A DNA stretch of 64,000 nt from Clostridiales bacterium (lineage in GTDB: Bacteria > Bacillota > Clostridia > Saccharofermentanales > Saccharofermentanaceae): positions 1-64,000 of the forward strand of contig JAFZQI010000014.1 in assembly GCA_017620475.1 (NCBI GenBank), given 5' to 3'. Of this stretch, positions 43,768-54,212 are shown piece by piece. The first letter of the stretch is position 1. Each line of letters opens with the position of its first letter. The position numbers were made by a program, and so were the translations under genes. The notes beneath the pieces were generated by a model. It was not told where the DNA came from, ran no database searches, and saw only the letters and a list, made by a program, of their open reading frames with translations.

Positions 43768-44895
43768 TCACTTGAACATATTCTTCATGCGATCGATGAA
43801 TCCGCCTCTCTTCTGATAGTTCTTTTCCGTCAGAGATGTGTCGAAAGCACGGATCTTGGCCTTCTGGTCTTCAGAAAGCTTAATCGGCACTTCCACGGAG
43901 AAACGTACCGTATGGTCACCACGGGCACCTGCGCGGTTCTTAAGAGGAATACCTTTTCCGCGAAGCGTCAGTGTATCACCGGGCTGAGTTCCCTCTTTCA
44001 CATGTACCATCTGCTCTCCGTCGATCGTCACGATATTGACATCTGCGCCAAGCGCCGCCTGCGCGAACGTGATCGGAACTTCACAGTAGGTGTTGTTGCC
44101 CTGTCTTTGCAGGATCGGATGCGGCTTAACACGGAACTGGATATAAAGCGTCCCGTAAGGACCGCCGTGTGTCCCCGGCTCGCCTTCGCCCGCAACCGGA
44201 AGCATATCTCCGGTATCCACGCCCGCAGGGATGTGGACTTTCAGTTCTTTACGGATCACCGCACGGCCCTTGCCTCGGCAGTTCGGGCACGGATTCTTGA
44301 TGACGGTACCACGTCCGTTACAAGCCGGACAGTCACGGGTGACCATCGTCATACCAAAAAGGGTCTGCGTCTGCTGCTGAACACGTCCGCTGCCCCGGCA
44401 GGTCGGACAGGTCTCGGGAGAGGAGCCCGCGGCCGCGCCGCTGCCCTTACAAACTCCGCAGATGTCTTCCTTATTGATGGTGATGGTCTTATCCACACCG
44501 AAAGCCGCTTCCATAAACTCGAGCGACATATTGTACTTGAGGTCGGCACCACGTTGCGGCCCACTGCGGCGTCTGCCGCCTCCGCCGAAAGCTCCGCCGA
44601 AGAAAGATCCGAAGATATCCCCCAGATCGACGCCCATTCCGTTGAACCCGGAGAATCCCTGTCCGTCTACACCAGCATGACCGAACTGGTCGTAAGCCCT
44701 TCTCTTTTCCGCATCGGACAGGACCGCATAGGCTTCGTTACACTCCTTGAACTTTGCTTCTGCTTCCTTGTCTCCCGGATGCAGGTCCGGATGGTATTGC
44801 TTGGCCATCTTACGATAGGCCTTCTTGAGATCCTCATCCGACACGCCCTTATTGACGCCCAGAACCTCATAATAATCGCGCTTCTGCTCAGCCAA
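43768..44895 (-). CDS. dnaJ: Chaperone DnaJ
   Basis: A 375-residue type I J-protein. The J domain with HPD (in YHPDLHPGD, near residue 35) stimulates DnaK ATPase. A Gly/Phe-rich linker follows, then four CXXCXGXG zinc-finger repeats and two beta-domains for substrate binding. It starts about 114 nt after dnaK, with a hairpin between them, in the HrcA-controlled operon. Confidence 0.98.
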   Translation of the reverse strand: MAEQKRDYYEVLGVNKGVSDEDLKKAYRKMAKQYHPDLHPGDKEAEAKFKECNEAYAVLSDAEKRRAYDQFGHAGVDGQGFSGFNGMGVDLGDIFGSFFGGAFGGGGRRRSGPQRGADLKYNMSLEFMEAAFGVDKTITINKEDICGVCKGSGAAAGSSPETCPTCRGSGRVQQQTQTLFGMTMVTRDCPACNGRGTVIKNPCPNCRGKGRAVIRKELKVHIPAGVDTGDMLPVAGEGEPGTHGGPYGTLYIQFRVKPHPILQRQGNNTYCEVPITFAQAALGADVNIVTIDGEQMVHVKEGTQPGDTLTLRGKGIPLKNRAGARGDHTVRFSVEVPIKLSEDQKAKIRAFDTSLTEKNYQKRGGFIDRMKNMFK

Positions 44896-44921
44896 AGCCC
44901 TTTTCCTCCTTTATCGGCAGA

Positions 44922-44951
44922 AGGCTGTGCACGAAAAGTCGTGTACAGCCT
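44922..44951 (-). other. Intercistronic hairpin between dnaK and dnaJ
   Basis: AGGCTGT/ACAGCCT with further ACGA/TCGT pairing around an AAAG loop (44922-44951). There is no T run, so it is more likely an mRNA stability or processing element than a terminator. Confidence 0.55.
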
Positions 44952-45009
44952 CGCCGTCTGTTACTTCTTGTTGCCGTACTCTTTCGATGTCACGGTCTTG
45001 TTCCGGTTA

Positions 45010-46965
<1,956 letters not shown>

Positions 46966-47568
46966 TTAAGATCTCTTCTCCATGATGTGGTCAACAAGAC
47001 CGTACTTCAGTGCTTCTTCCGCTGTCATCCAGTTGTCACGCTCCACATCCTTCTCGATGGTCTCGAGGGATTGTCCGGAAGCATCCGCCAGGATCTTGTT
47101 GAGTTTCTGCTTCGTTCTCTTAATGTGATCCGCTGCGATCAGGATATCCGTAGCCTGACCCTGTGCACCGCCCAAAGGCTGATGGATCATGACTTCCGCA
47201 TTCGGAAGGATGAATCTCTTGCCCTTTGTGCCTGCGGTAAGAAGTACGGCACCCATGGAAGCGGCCATACCCATGCAGATCGTCTGCACGTCCGGCTTAA
47301 TGTGCTGCATGGTATCGTAGATCATCATGCCGTCGGTTACAGATCCTCCCGGGCTATTGATATAGAACTGAATATCCTTATCCGGATCCTCGGCCTCGAG
47401 GAACAGGAGCTGTGCGGTAATCAGGCTTGCCGTAACGGCATTGACCTCTTCAGAGAGGATAACGATTCTTTCCTTCAGAAGACGGGAGAAGATATCGTAC
47501 GCGCGTTCGCCACGGTTTGTGGATTCGATAACGGTTGGGACCAGACTCATTCTTTCAAAGTTTTCCAT
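46966..47568 (-). CDS. clpP: ATP-dependent Clp protease proteolytic subunit ClpP
   Basis: A 200-residue serine peptidase with the triad Ser104 (MAASMG), His129 (MIHQP) and Asp178, at the same spacing as in E. coli ClpP. It forms the double-heptamer barrel that degrades proteins fed by ClpX or ClpC. It lies between grpE and dnaK in the CIRCE-controlled operon, whereas clpP is normally alone or beside clpX or tig. Co-regulation would tie proteolysis and refolding to HrcA. Confidence 0.97.
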   Translation of the reverse strand: MENFERMSLVPTVIESTNRGERAYDIFSRLLKERIVILSEEVNAVTASLITAQLLFLEAEDPDKDIQFYINSPGGSVTDGMMIYDTMQHIKPDVQTICMGMAASMGAVLLTAGTKGKRFILPNAEVMIHQPLGGAQGQATDILIAADHIKRTKQKLNKILADASGQSLETIEKDVERDNWMTAEEALKYGLVDHIMEKRS

Positions 47569-47631
47569 AGTGTGTACTCCTTTACTATTAAAATCTTGCT
47601 TATCGTTCTTTCTATTTCTTTTGCGTACAGA

Positions 47632-48285
47632 TCAGTTCGCGACCTTCACGACGGAATGACGGATAACTCTTCCTCTGCAGGAATATCCTTTCTGGAAGAC
47701 CTGTGCGATCTGCTGCTCGCCCAGGGAATCATCCTCCACATGCATTACCGCCTCATGAAGATTCGGATCAAACTCCGTTCCCTGCTCGCTTTCGATCTCC
47801 TTCACATCGAGTTTCCCGAGCACATTTCCGACCTGTTTTCCGATCAGGCGGATCCCCTCGGCGACCTTCTCTACAGATGTTTCATCCATGTTTTCAGAGG
47901 AAGCCACGGCACGCTCGATATCGTCGACCAGTGGGAGCCACTCCTTCACGACTTCGGCAACCGCATCAGAATAGATATTCTCTTTCTCCTTCTGCGTACG
48001 TCTTCTGAAGTTGTCGTACTCTGCAAGAAGTCTCATGTACCGGTCCTTCATCTCGGCAAGTTCTTTTGCCGTAGGATCTTCTTCTGATTCGTTCTCTTCG
48101 GATGTCTCTTCCGATGCCTCCGAGGTCTCTTCTTCGGAGCCTTCGTCCACATCATCGCGGATATCGATATCCTCTAACGTTTTTCTGATCTCTTCCTCCG
48201 AGCATTGAATCGTATCTTCTACCGGAATCTCTCCCATCAATTCAAGATCCTCTTCGGAAGCATTCTTCTTATCATGTTTCTTCAT
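47632..48285 (-). CDS. grpE: Nucleotide exchange factor GrpE
   Basis: A 217-residue protein: acidic, disordered N-terminal ~75 residues, the long coiled-coil helix (MKDRYMRLLAEYDNFRRRTQ) and the beta-domain ending HSVVKVAN. It releases ADP from DnaK. It is separated from hrcA by 16 nt. Confidence 0.95.
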   Translation of the reverse strand: MKKHDKKNASEEDLELMGEIPVEDTIQCSEEEIRKTLEDIDIRDDVDEGSEEETSEASEETSEENESEEDPTAKELAEMKDRYMRLLAEYDNFRRRTQKEKENIYSDAVAEVVKEWLPLVDDIERAVASSENMDETSVEKVAEGIRLIGKQVGNVLGKLDVKEIESEQGTEFDPNLHEAVMHVEDDSLGEQQIAQVFQKGYSCRGRVIRHSVVKVAN

Positions 48286-48301
48286 TTCCTATCCTCTTTT
48301 C

Positions 48302-49345
48302 TTATTGTTTCAGTTTCTCATCAAGCATCATCCGCACGAAATTGATCTGGGAGATGACCTTGGCATATTCCATTCTCTTCGGCCCGATCACTCCGATATT
48401 TCCGGCCACCTTGCCTCCGACGTTATAGGTCGTAGTAATAAAGCTGCAGTCATCCAGGCCTTCCAGCGTGATCTCCTGGCCGATGCGGATCATGTACTCC
48501 TTCTGTCCGTCCTGCTGAGCGACCTCATCCACATAACCGGCCACCAGCCCGTCGTGCGACAGCGTATCGAAAAGCCCCTGTGCCCTTCTGGTATCAGAGA
48601 ACTCCGGCAGTGCCAGCATTCTGTGTTTCCCTTCCATATACACATCCAGGTTATCCGCCTGCTTGATCGCCGTATAGGCTTCATACAGGACCTGATTCAA
48701 AAGTGCATCCGGAAGCTCGACCTTCTTGTTATCCTTCGCCGCCGTAGCCACCGTGATCATCGAGATCTCCGAAAGCGGCATACCGCTCAGTCCCTGTTCC
48801 ACAGCATTACTGATCTGCAGGATCTGCTCCTGGGTCAGGAAATCCGGGATACGCACCATGCGGTTCTTCACCACACCCGCCGACAGCACCACGACCACCA
48901 GGACCTTGCCGGGTTCGATCATGAGCATCTTCAGCTGAGTCAGGTAACTGCTGGTAAGTTTCGGCGTCATGGCCAGGGAAATATACCCGGTCTTATCCGC
49001 CAGTGCCGAAGAGGCCGCCCTCAGAAGGCTCGCGATCTCATCGAAGCTCTTACTGAGTTTCTCCTTAATCTCTTTCCCCTCTTCATCCGAAAGGTGATCC
49101 ACCTTCATCAGCGAATTCACATATTCGCGGTATCCCTTGTCCGACGGAATACGTCCCGCCGACGTATGAGGCTGTTCAAGATAGCCCATCCGCTCGAGTT
49201 CAGCCATATCGTTGCGAAGCGTTGCGGAGCTGACCATGAAGTCATGACGGTCGATCAAAGCCTTCGAACCCACAGGTTCACAAGTGGCAACATAATCATC
49301 TACGATTGCCTGAAGTACTTCCTTCTTCCGATTATCTAAGCCCAT
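48302..49345 (-). CDS. hrcA: Heat-inducible repressor HrcA
   Basis: A 347-residue repressor with an N-terminal winged helix (VLQAIVDDYVATCEPVGSKA, then TLRNDMAELERMGYL) and a GAF-like dimerisation domain. It binds the CIRCE element at 49381-49407 and is kept active by GroEL in other species. The ATG at 49345 follows AAGGAGGTG. First gene of hrcA-grpE-clpP-dnaK-dnaJ-prmA. Confidence 0.97.
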   Translation of the reverse strand: MGLDNRKKEVLQAIVDDYVATCEPVGSKALIDRHDFMVSSATLRNDMAELERMGYLEQPHTSAGRIPSDKGYREYVNSLMKVDHLSDEEGKEIKEKLSKSFDEIASLLRAASSALADKTGYISLAMTPKLTSSYLTQLKMLMIEPGKVLVVVVLSAGVVKNRMVRIPDFLTQEQILQISNAVEQGLSGMPLSEISMITVATAAKDNKKVELPDALLNQVLYEAYTAIKQADNLDVYMEGKHRMLALPEFSDTRRAQGLFDTLSHDGLVAGYVDEVAQQDGQKEYMIRIGQEITLEGLDDCSFITTTYNVGGKVAGNIGVIGPKRMEYAKVISQINFVRMMLDEKLKQ

Positions 49346-49380
49346 GTCCGCACCTCCTTCGCTATAGTTCAAAGTACGGT

Positions 49381-49407
49381 TTAGCACTCTATCCCTCCGA
49401 GTGCTAA
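49381..49407 (-). promoter_or_regulatory. CIRCE operator of the heat-shock operon
   Basis: Perfect TTAGCACTC-N9-GAGTGCTAA (49381-49389 and 49399-49407), the HrcA binding site, lying just downstream of the promoter and upstream of hrcA. Confidence 0.97.
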
Positions 49408-49411
49408 ACCA

Positions 49412-49440
49412 ACAATAACACTATAGTCAAAGAATGTCAA
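49412..49440 (-). promoter_or_regulatory. Vegetative promoter of the hrcA operon
   Basis: Minus-strand TTGACA (49435-49440), 17-bp spacer, TATTGT (49412-49417). It lies immediately upstream of CIRCE, the arrangement known from HrcA operons, so repressor binding would block transcription initiation. Confidence 0.85.
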
Positions 49441-49460
49441 ACATATTCTGCAAAACTTCT

Positions 49461-50627
49461 TCAGATATAATCCTGGAAGACTTGGTTGGCCAGGTCGAAA
49501 CCCTTTTCTGTCAGGCGCCAGAAGCCCTTTTCATAAAGGATCAGCCCGGCTTCCCTTTCTTTTTTTAGCACATCGGCAAAAGCACTGTCCATTGTGACAC
49601 CGAACCGTTCTTCGAAGTCTTTGTCGTTCACGCCGCATCCCATACGAAAGCCCAGCATCATAAATTCTTTCATCCGGTCCTCTTTAGTAAGGACCTCTTC
49701 CGGTATATGAAAATCTTCAAGGGAAATGTCCCCGGACCAGGAATCACCGGCCACTCCCAGAATATCCATATACTCCTTTAGGCTTTCGGTATGCCGGCCT
49801 CTCTCATTTCCGAGATAATAGTGGGCACCGACACCGAAGCCATAGTAGTTCTCTGCCCTCCAGTAGAGCGTATTGTGGCGGCTCTCATAACCCGGGAGCG
49901 CCATATTACTGATCTCGTAGTGTTCATACCCTTTTGACGCAAGAGTGTCCACAACATAGTGGTACATCTCCCGATCCTGTTCCTGCGATACGTATTTCTC
50001 CACATCTCCCCCGTAACGCTCATACATCGGCGTCCCCTCTTCCAGAATGAGCGAGTAAAGTGAGATATGCGGGATCTTACGAAGAAGAAAAAAATCCAGT
50101 GTTTCCTTCACATCCTCCATCGTCTGCCCGGGGATCCCCAGCATTATGTCGCAGGAAAGATTCCTAAAACCCGCCTCCTGCGCCGCCTCGATCGCTTTTT
50201 TCCCTGTTTCGGCATCATGGATCCGTCCCAAAGTCTGAAGGACCAGGTCACTCAAACTCTGTATCCCCAAAGAAAGGCGGTTGACTCCTATCTTTTTAAG
50301 TGCGGAAAGTGAAGGTTCATCCAGTGTTCCGGGATTTCCTTCGATCGTGATCTCACAATCGGGACCGATCGTAAAGGCATCAGAAAGCGCCGAAAGGATA
50401 CGGCTTATCATTTCGGCATCAAGCACCGTTGGCGTTCCGCCCCCCAGATAAATCGATGAGAGGGTGTCGTTTTTATTGGAAGAAAGTGCGATCTCCCTAC
50501 AGAGCGCTTCGACATACCCGGAACGCTTATCAAGCTGTCCCGGGAAAGAAAGGAAATCACAGTACGCACACTTTCGCACGCAGAAAGGTATATGGATATA
50601 GGCGCCACGGGGTGTCACGATACTCAC
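49461..50627 (-). CDS. hemW: HemW-like radical-SAM protein
   Basis: A 388-residue protein with the cluster motif CVRKCAYCDF near the N-terminus, followed by YLGGGTPTVL and the EGNPGTL block typical of the HemN/HemW family. HemW is a heme chaperone rather than the coproporphyrinogen oxidase HemN. The GTG start overlaps the stop of the TOPRIM-like gene by 4 nt, so translation is coupled to that gene, which is unusual; hemW more often follows lepA in Bacillota. Confidence 0.9.
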   Translation of the reverse strand: MSIVTPRGAYIHIPFCVRKCAYCDFLSFPGQLDKRSGYVEALCREIALSSNKNDTLSSIYLGGGTPTVLDAEMISRILSALSDAFTIGPDCEITIEGNPGTLDEPSLSALKKIGVNRLSLGIQSLSDLVLQTLGRIHDAETGKKAIEAAQEAGFRNLSCDIMLGIPGQTMEDVKETLDFFLLRKIPHISLYSLILEEGTPMYERYGGDVEKYVSQEQDREMYHYVVDTLASKGYEHYEISNMALPGYESRHNTLYWRAENYYGFGVGAHYYLGNERGRHTESLKEYMDILGVAGDSWSGDISLEDFHIPEEVLTKEDRMKEFMMLGFRMGCGVNDKDFEERFGVTMDSAFADVLKKEREAGLILYEKGFWRLTEKGFDLANQVFQDYI

Positions 50628-51361
50628 TCCGCAACCATTTTCTTGACTGCTCCGGAAAGAGCCAGTTCATACTGCTTGAAACTCGGGGAACGGTTATTGC
50701 TCGGCAGCATATATTTCGAGATCTTCTCCGCCCAGGTTGCTTTGTACTGGCCGATAGCGGGATACCCTATACGCTTGATCCTGGCGGAATGCTCCTGGAG
50801 AAGTACATCGCACAGCACCTCCCAGGTCCCGCAAACACTGTCCTGTTCGTACTGTTCCCATCTTTCCATATCCGCATCCGGATACGCAAGAAGGATCGCA
50901 TTCCGGTCAGCCAGCATCCAGCTCTCCATCTCTTCAACAGAGATCGCAATCACCGTGCGGATCCCCGGTCCGAATTGACGGCAGGTCGCCTTCAGTTTCG
51001 AAAGAAGTTCCGCCGGATCTTTATCATCGGAATCGATACAAACGATCACGATGGTCTGGGTTCCGGCATAGACTTTATCGTATGCACGAAGTTTTGCCGG
51101 GAGAAGCTCCAGAAGCCCTGCAGCAAGTGGCTCCGGTTTTGCCGTCGGATCAGAAGGCCAATACCCGCATCCACGATGAGGACGCAGATAGCATGAGAAA
51201 CGGGATGTATATTCACGAAGGATACACCGGGTCAGCCGTTCCAGCACCACGCCTCCCGAACGGTCCTCGCTCAATATCTCGACCCGGATCGGCAGGGTAT
51301 TTCCCTGCTCTTCCGTTATTTCCGTTTTATCGATCATTCTTTCTTCCATGTCTAATCTCAA
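50624..51361 (-). CDS. DUF4276-like TOPRIM-type protein, partner of the adjacent ATPase
   Basis: About 245 residues. It follows the DUF4276/RloB-like pattern: an early acidic motif (VEILSEDRSG), DSDD at 110-113, the EEMESWMLAD block (about 143-152) and a Lys/Phe-rich end (SPSFKQYELAL). These acidic sites resemble TOPRIM nuclease or primase metal sites. The start is uncertain: a TTG at 51361 has AGGTG 4 nt upstream, and an ATG at 51349 lacks a site. It begins 7 nt after the ATPase stop and overlaps hemW. Likely acts with the ATPase on nucleic acid, but no activity is proven. Confidence 0.72.
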   Translation of the reverse strand: MRLDMEERMIDKTEITEEQGNTLPIRVEILSEDRSGGVVLERLTRCILREYTSRFSCYLRPHRGCGYWPSDPTAKPEPLAAGLLELLPAKLRAYDKVYAGTQTIVIVCIDSDDKDPAELLSKLKATCRQFGPGIRTVIAISVEEMESWMLADRNAILLAYPDADMERWEQYEQDSVCGTWEVLCDVLLQEHSARIKRIGYPAIGQYKATWAEKISKYMLPSNNRSPSFKQYELALSGAVKKMVAE

Positions 51362-51368
51362 CTGTCAC

Positions 51369-52553
51369 CTAGTCGTCAAAATGTCCTGCATACCAGATCG
51401 CACCCATGCCGACTCCCTGCTTATAGAGTTCCTGCACGATCGGAATCGAGCCGGCGCATCGGATATCGATACTTCCCTTCTTCCCCCGGCAGAATACCCA
51501 GATCTCATCCGGCGAGAGATTCTCAATGATGTACGGATTATGTGTAGTAAACATGATCTGGCAGTGCGGATTCAGGATCGTGAAATTCCTCATCTGGCTT
51601 CCCAGTTCATCCACCATATCATGGTAAAGCCCTTCATCCGGCGCCTCGATCAGAAGAAGCGGACGGGGTGAAGGATCCGACAGAAGCAGAAGGAAAAGGG
51701 CAAGGATATCCGGCTTTTTGAAAAAGTCGAGCACATCTTTTTCTTCTTTTCCGCGAAGTCCCGGAATCACTTCCAGCATTCGCGCCACGAGCTGCTTGTA
51801 CTCTCCCGGACGTTCCTGCTTCATGTAAAGAAGTACATTTCTAGCATTCGTCCCGTCGCTGTTCAGGTGCTTATGTCCGCCCGGCGCCACATCTTCCGGC
51901 AAAGACCGGGCATGCTCGCGGGAGAATCTCACGAAGAACCATCCGCAGATCTCACGATAGGTGCAGTTGGTGAAATAGAACTGTTTCATTGAACCATAAG
52001 CATGCAGGGCCGATGTCTGCGGATCGTTCATCTCACCCTCCATCGGCTCGCCCTTCATAAGGATCGTGCCTTTGCCTTTTTCAAAGTGCAATATCTCCTT
52101 GGGCTCTTCCATATCCGCACGCCACAGCCGCAGGATCTCCTCTTCAAAGTGGGGTTTCCCGTGCTGATTGGCCGCCAGGACAAGCTCATACTCGCAGTAT
52201 GTTTTCTCTTTGGTTTCCGGATGGATAAACAGGAAGCAGATCGTGGCACGGATCGGTTTTTCCGGATCGAGGACCAGGTTGGCAAAGCCGGCCCTTCCCG
52301 ATTCCGTAGAAGCATACGCCGGTCCCGAGATCACCGTGCTCTGCACGAAGGAAAGAAACGAGAAAAACATCGTCTTTCCGGTGTGGTTTCTTCCGATCAG
52401 GGCTTCCATGCCGTTAAGGGGATGCGGGATCTCCATTCCCGCCTCATAAGCAAGAGATGACTGCTCCGGTGCCCTGCGGATATCATCCAGAAGTGCACCT
52501 AAACAGTCATCTTCAAATAGTCCGAAGTTCTGTATATGAACGCCTATCAACAT
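51369..52553 (-). CDS. OLD/AAA15-type ATPase, partner of the TOPRIM-like protein
   Basis: About 394 residues of the SMC/ABC-like ATPase class found in OLD nucleases and abortive-infection systems. The opening MLIGVHIQNFGLFED is the usual start. Walker A is IGRNHTGKT (53-61); the signature-like HLNSDGTNARN is near 229-239; Walker B is PLLLIEAPDEGLY (about 298-310); the switch is TTHNP (336-340). It lacks a fused nuclease domain; the separate TOPRIM-like protein directly downstream would supply it. The ATG at 52553 is preferred over a GTG three codons earlier. Ends with TAG. Confidence 0.85.
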   Translation of the reverse strand: MLIGVHIQNFGLFEDDCLGALLDDIRRAPEQSSLAYEAGMEIPHPLNGMEALIGRNHTGKTMFFSFLSFVQSTVISGPAYASTESGRAGFANLVLDPEKPIRATICFLFIHPETKEKTYCEYELVLAANQHGKPHFEEEILRLWRADMEEPKEILHFEKGKGTILMKGEPMEGEMNDPQTSALHAYGSMKQFYFTNCTYREICGWFFVRFSREHARSLPEDVAPGGHKHLNSDGTNARNVLLYMKQERPGEYKQLVARMLEVIPGLRGKEEKDVLDFFKKPDILALFLLLLSDPSPRPLLLIEAPDEGLYHDMVDELGSQMRNFTILNPHCQIMFTTHNPYIIENLSPDEIWVFCRGKKGSIDIRCAGSIPIVQELYKQGVGMGAIWYAGHFDD

Positions 52554-52633
52554 ATGCTCCACACCCTCGACTTTCTATTAAGGCGCTATTCTCATGGAAC
52601 ATATCAAGGTATTCCAGGAAAGAAGAGCTACTA

Positions 52634-53101
52634 TTATTTTAACTCTTTCTTGTCCTTTTGGATACGTACAAGAATGTCCGTCAGCTCATTTTCAAGATCA
52701 GTGAGCTTTCTTCTTGCATAATCGATGGAACGGGTGTAGATATCTTCCGCCTGCTGATTCGCCTCGGTCAGGATCTTCTCACGCTGCTCCTTCGCCAGGA
52801 TCGTCACCTGATGTTCATCTACCATGATCGCCTGACGCTGCTCGGATTCACGAAGGATACTCTCCGCCTTCTGTCTGGCAGAAGCCACGACCTGACGCTG
52901 CTGATCGACGATCCACTTAGCCTGCTGTACTTCCGACGGGAAACTCGCCCGGATCTGCTTGATCCAATACAGCGCATCCGCACGATCCACCAGGCAGTTA
53001 TCGGAGAAAGGCACTCCCTTGGCCTGCTCGATGGTCGCCTGCAATTGATCCAGCAGTTCGTAAAGATCCTTATCTGTTGCTCTCACATTTCCATCCGGCA
53101 T
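52634..53101 (-). CDS. Coiled-coil protein of unknown function downstream of coaD
   Basis: A 155-residue, highly helical, Gln/Glu/Lys-rich protein from about residue 58 to the end (QQAKWIVDQQRQVVASARQK and similar), resembling ATP-synthase B-subunit or DivIVA-like coiled coils but with no membrane segment. Similar small coiled-coil genes often follow coaD in clostridia. GGGAGG lies 8 nt before the ATG. It starts 14 nt after coaD. A scaffold or cell-envelope role is a guess. Confidence 0.75.
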   Translation of the reverse strand: MPDGNVRATDKDLYELLDQLQATIEQAKGVPFSDNCLVDRADALYWIKQIRASFPSEVQQAKWIVDQQRQVVASARQKAESILRESEQRQAIMVDEHQVTILAKEQREKILTEANQQAEDIYTRSIDYARRKLTDLENELTDILVRIQKDKKELK

Positions 53102-53115
53102 ATGAAAAACCTCCC

Positions 53116-53613
53116 TTATGACTTACTTTCCTTATTGGAAAGCAGTTTTTGATGTACCATTTCCTCCACGGCCGGAACGACCATTCTGGATATATCTCCG
53201 CCGTAGTAAGCCACTTCCTTGATGATCGACGAACTGGTAAACGCCAGATCCGCCCGACAAGGAAGGAAAACCACCTGATATTTCGGAAGCAGCAATGTGT
53301 TCGCCGCATTCATCTCCGCCTCATACCGGAAATCCGACTCGCTCCGAAGGCCACGTACAACGGCAGAAGCGCCCAGCTCCTGATAAAGATCCACCAGAAG
53401 CGTCTCTCTGGAGATGACTTCGATATTGGGAACATCCGCAAGACAGATCCGTGCCATCTCCACCCGTTCTTCCACAGTAAACAAAGAGGTCTTGGAGCGG
53501 TTGATCATGACCGCGACCACCAGTTTATCACAAAGGTTAGAAGCGCGCTTGGCAATGTCCAGGTGTCCCAGCGAGAACGGGTCAAAACTACCTGGAAAAA
53601 TGAATGTTTTCAC
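53116..53613 (-). CDS. coaD: Phosphopantetheine adenylyltransferase
   Basis: A 165-residue enzyme that makes dephospho-CoA from phosphopantetheine and ATP. The nucleotidyltransferase motif SFDPFSLGHLDI and the later signature with SSSIIKEVA are present. The GTG at 53613 is the start (GAGGAG 7 nt upstream); an in-frame ATG five codons earlier overlaps that ribosome site. It follows rsmD, the usual pairing. Confidence 0.95.
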   Translation of the reverse strand: MKTFIFPGSFDPFSLGHLDIAKRASNLCDKLVVAVMINRSKTSLFTVEERVEMARICLADVPNIEVISRETLLVDLYQELGASAVVRGLRSESDFRYEAEMNAANTLLLPKYQVVFLPCRADLAFTSSSIIKEVAYYGGDISRMVVPAVEEMVHQKLLSNKESKS

Positions 53614-53642
53614 GGTATCTCTCCTCATTGCGCATAGTTTTC

Positions 53643-54200
53643 TTATTCTACAAAGAATGTTATCAAAGTTGAGCCGTACTTACAACTCTTTATACATGTC
53701 ATATTGGTTACATTCTCTTGTATCGATGTATTGGCATCCGACTCCACGATGAAAAGCCCGTCCTTCCTAAGAAGTCCGTATTCTCCGATCAGCTGCGATG
53801 CCTTCCCCGCATACTGGGCCGCCATAGCATAAGGCGGGTCCATGAAGATGATGTCAAAGCTCTCCTTCTCCTTACCAAGAAGCTTCAGCCCTTCGGCAAA
53901 CGGCATCTTCAGCACTCTGGCCGACTCTTCCAGATGCGTTTTTTCTAAGTTTTTCCGGATCACCCGGATGCTTGGGGAGGCCTGATCGATCAGCACCGCC
54001 CGTTCCGCTCCGCGGCTCAGAGCTTCAATGCCCATCTGTCCGGTTCCCGAGAATACATCCAGAAAAGCACTATCCGGCACATGCATTTGTATGCTGGAGA
54101 ACAGCGCCTCCTTGACTTTATCCGTTGTAGGACGCGTTGCTTCCCCTTTAGGCGCTTCCAGTATGGTTCCGCGGCACTTTCCTGCCACCACTCTCGGCAT
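53643..54200 (-). CDS. rsmD: 16S rRNA (guanine-966-N2)-methyltransferase RsmD
   Basis: A 185-residue Rossmann-fold methyltransferase with the opening MPRVVAGKCRGTILEAPKG, cofactor motif FLDVFSGTGQMGIEALSRGA and catalytic DPPY. It modifies G966 of 16S rRNA during 30S assembly. It lies between recG and coaD, as in many Bacillota. Confidence 0.95.
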   Translation of the reverse strand: MPRVVAGKCRGTILEAPKGEATRPTTDKVKEALFSSIQMHVPDSAFLDVFSGTGQMGIEALSRGAERAVLIDQASPSIRVIRKNLEKTHLEESARVLKMPFAEGLKLLGKEKESFDIIFMDPPYAMAAQYAGKASQLIGEYGLLRKDGLFIVESDANTSIQENVTNMTCIKSCKYGSTLITFFVE

Positions 54201-54212
54201 CTTTCTTCCTCC

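Noticed and set aside
49381-49407. Counting the CIRCE half-site (TTAGCACTC) as part of the AAAAGCACT word family
   Set aside because: It shares only AGCACT and lacks the A run; it is a known HrcA site and was left out of the count.
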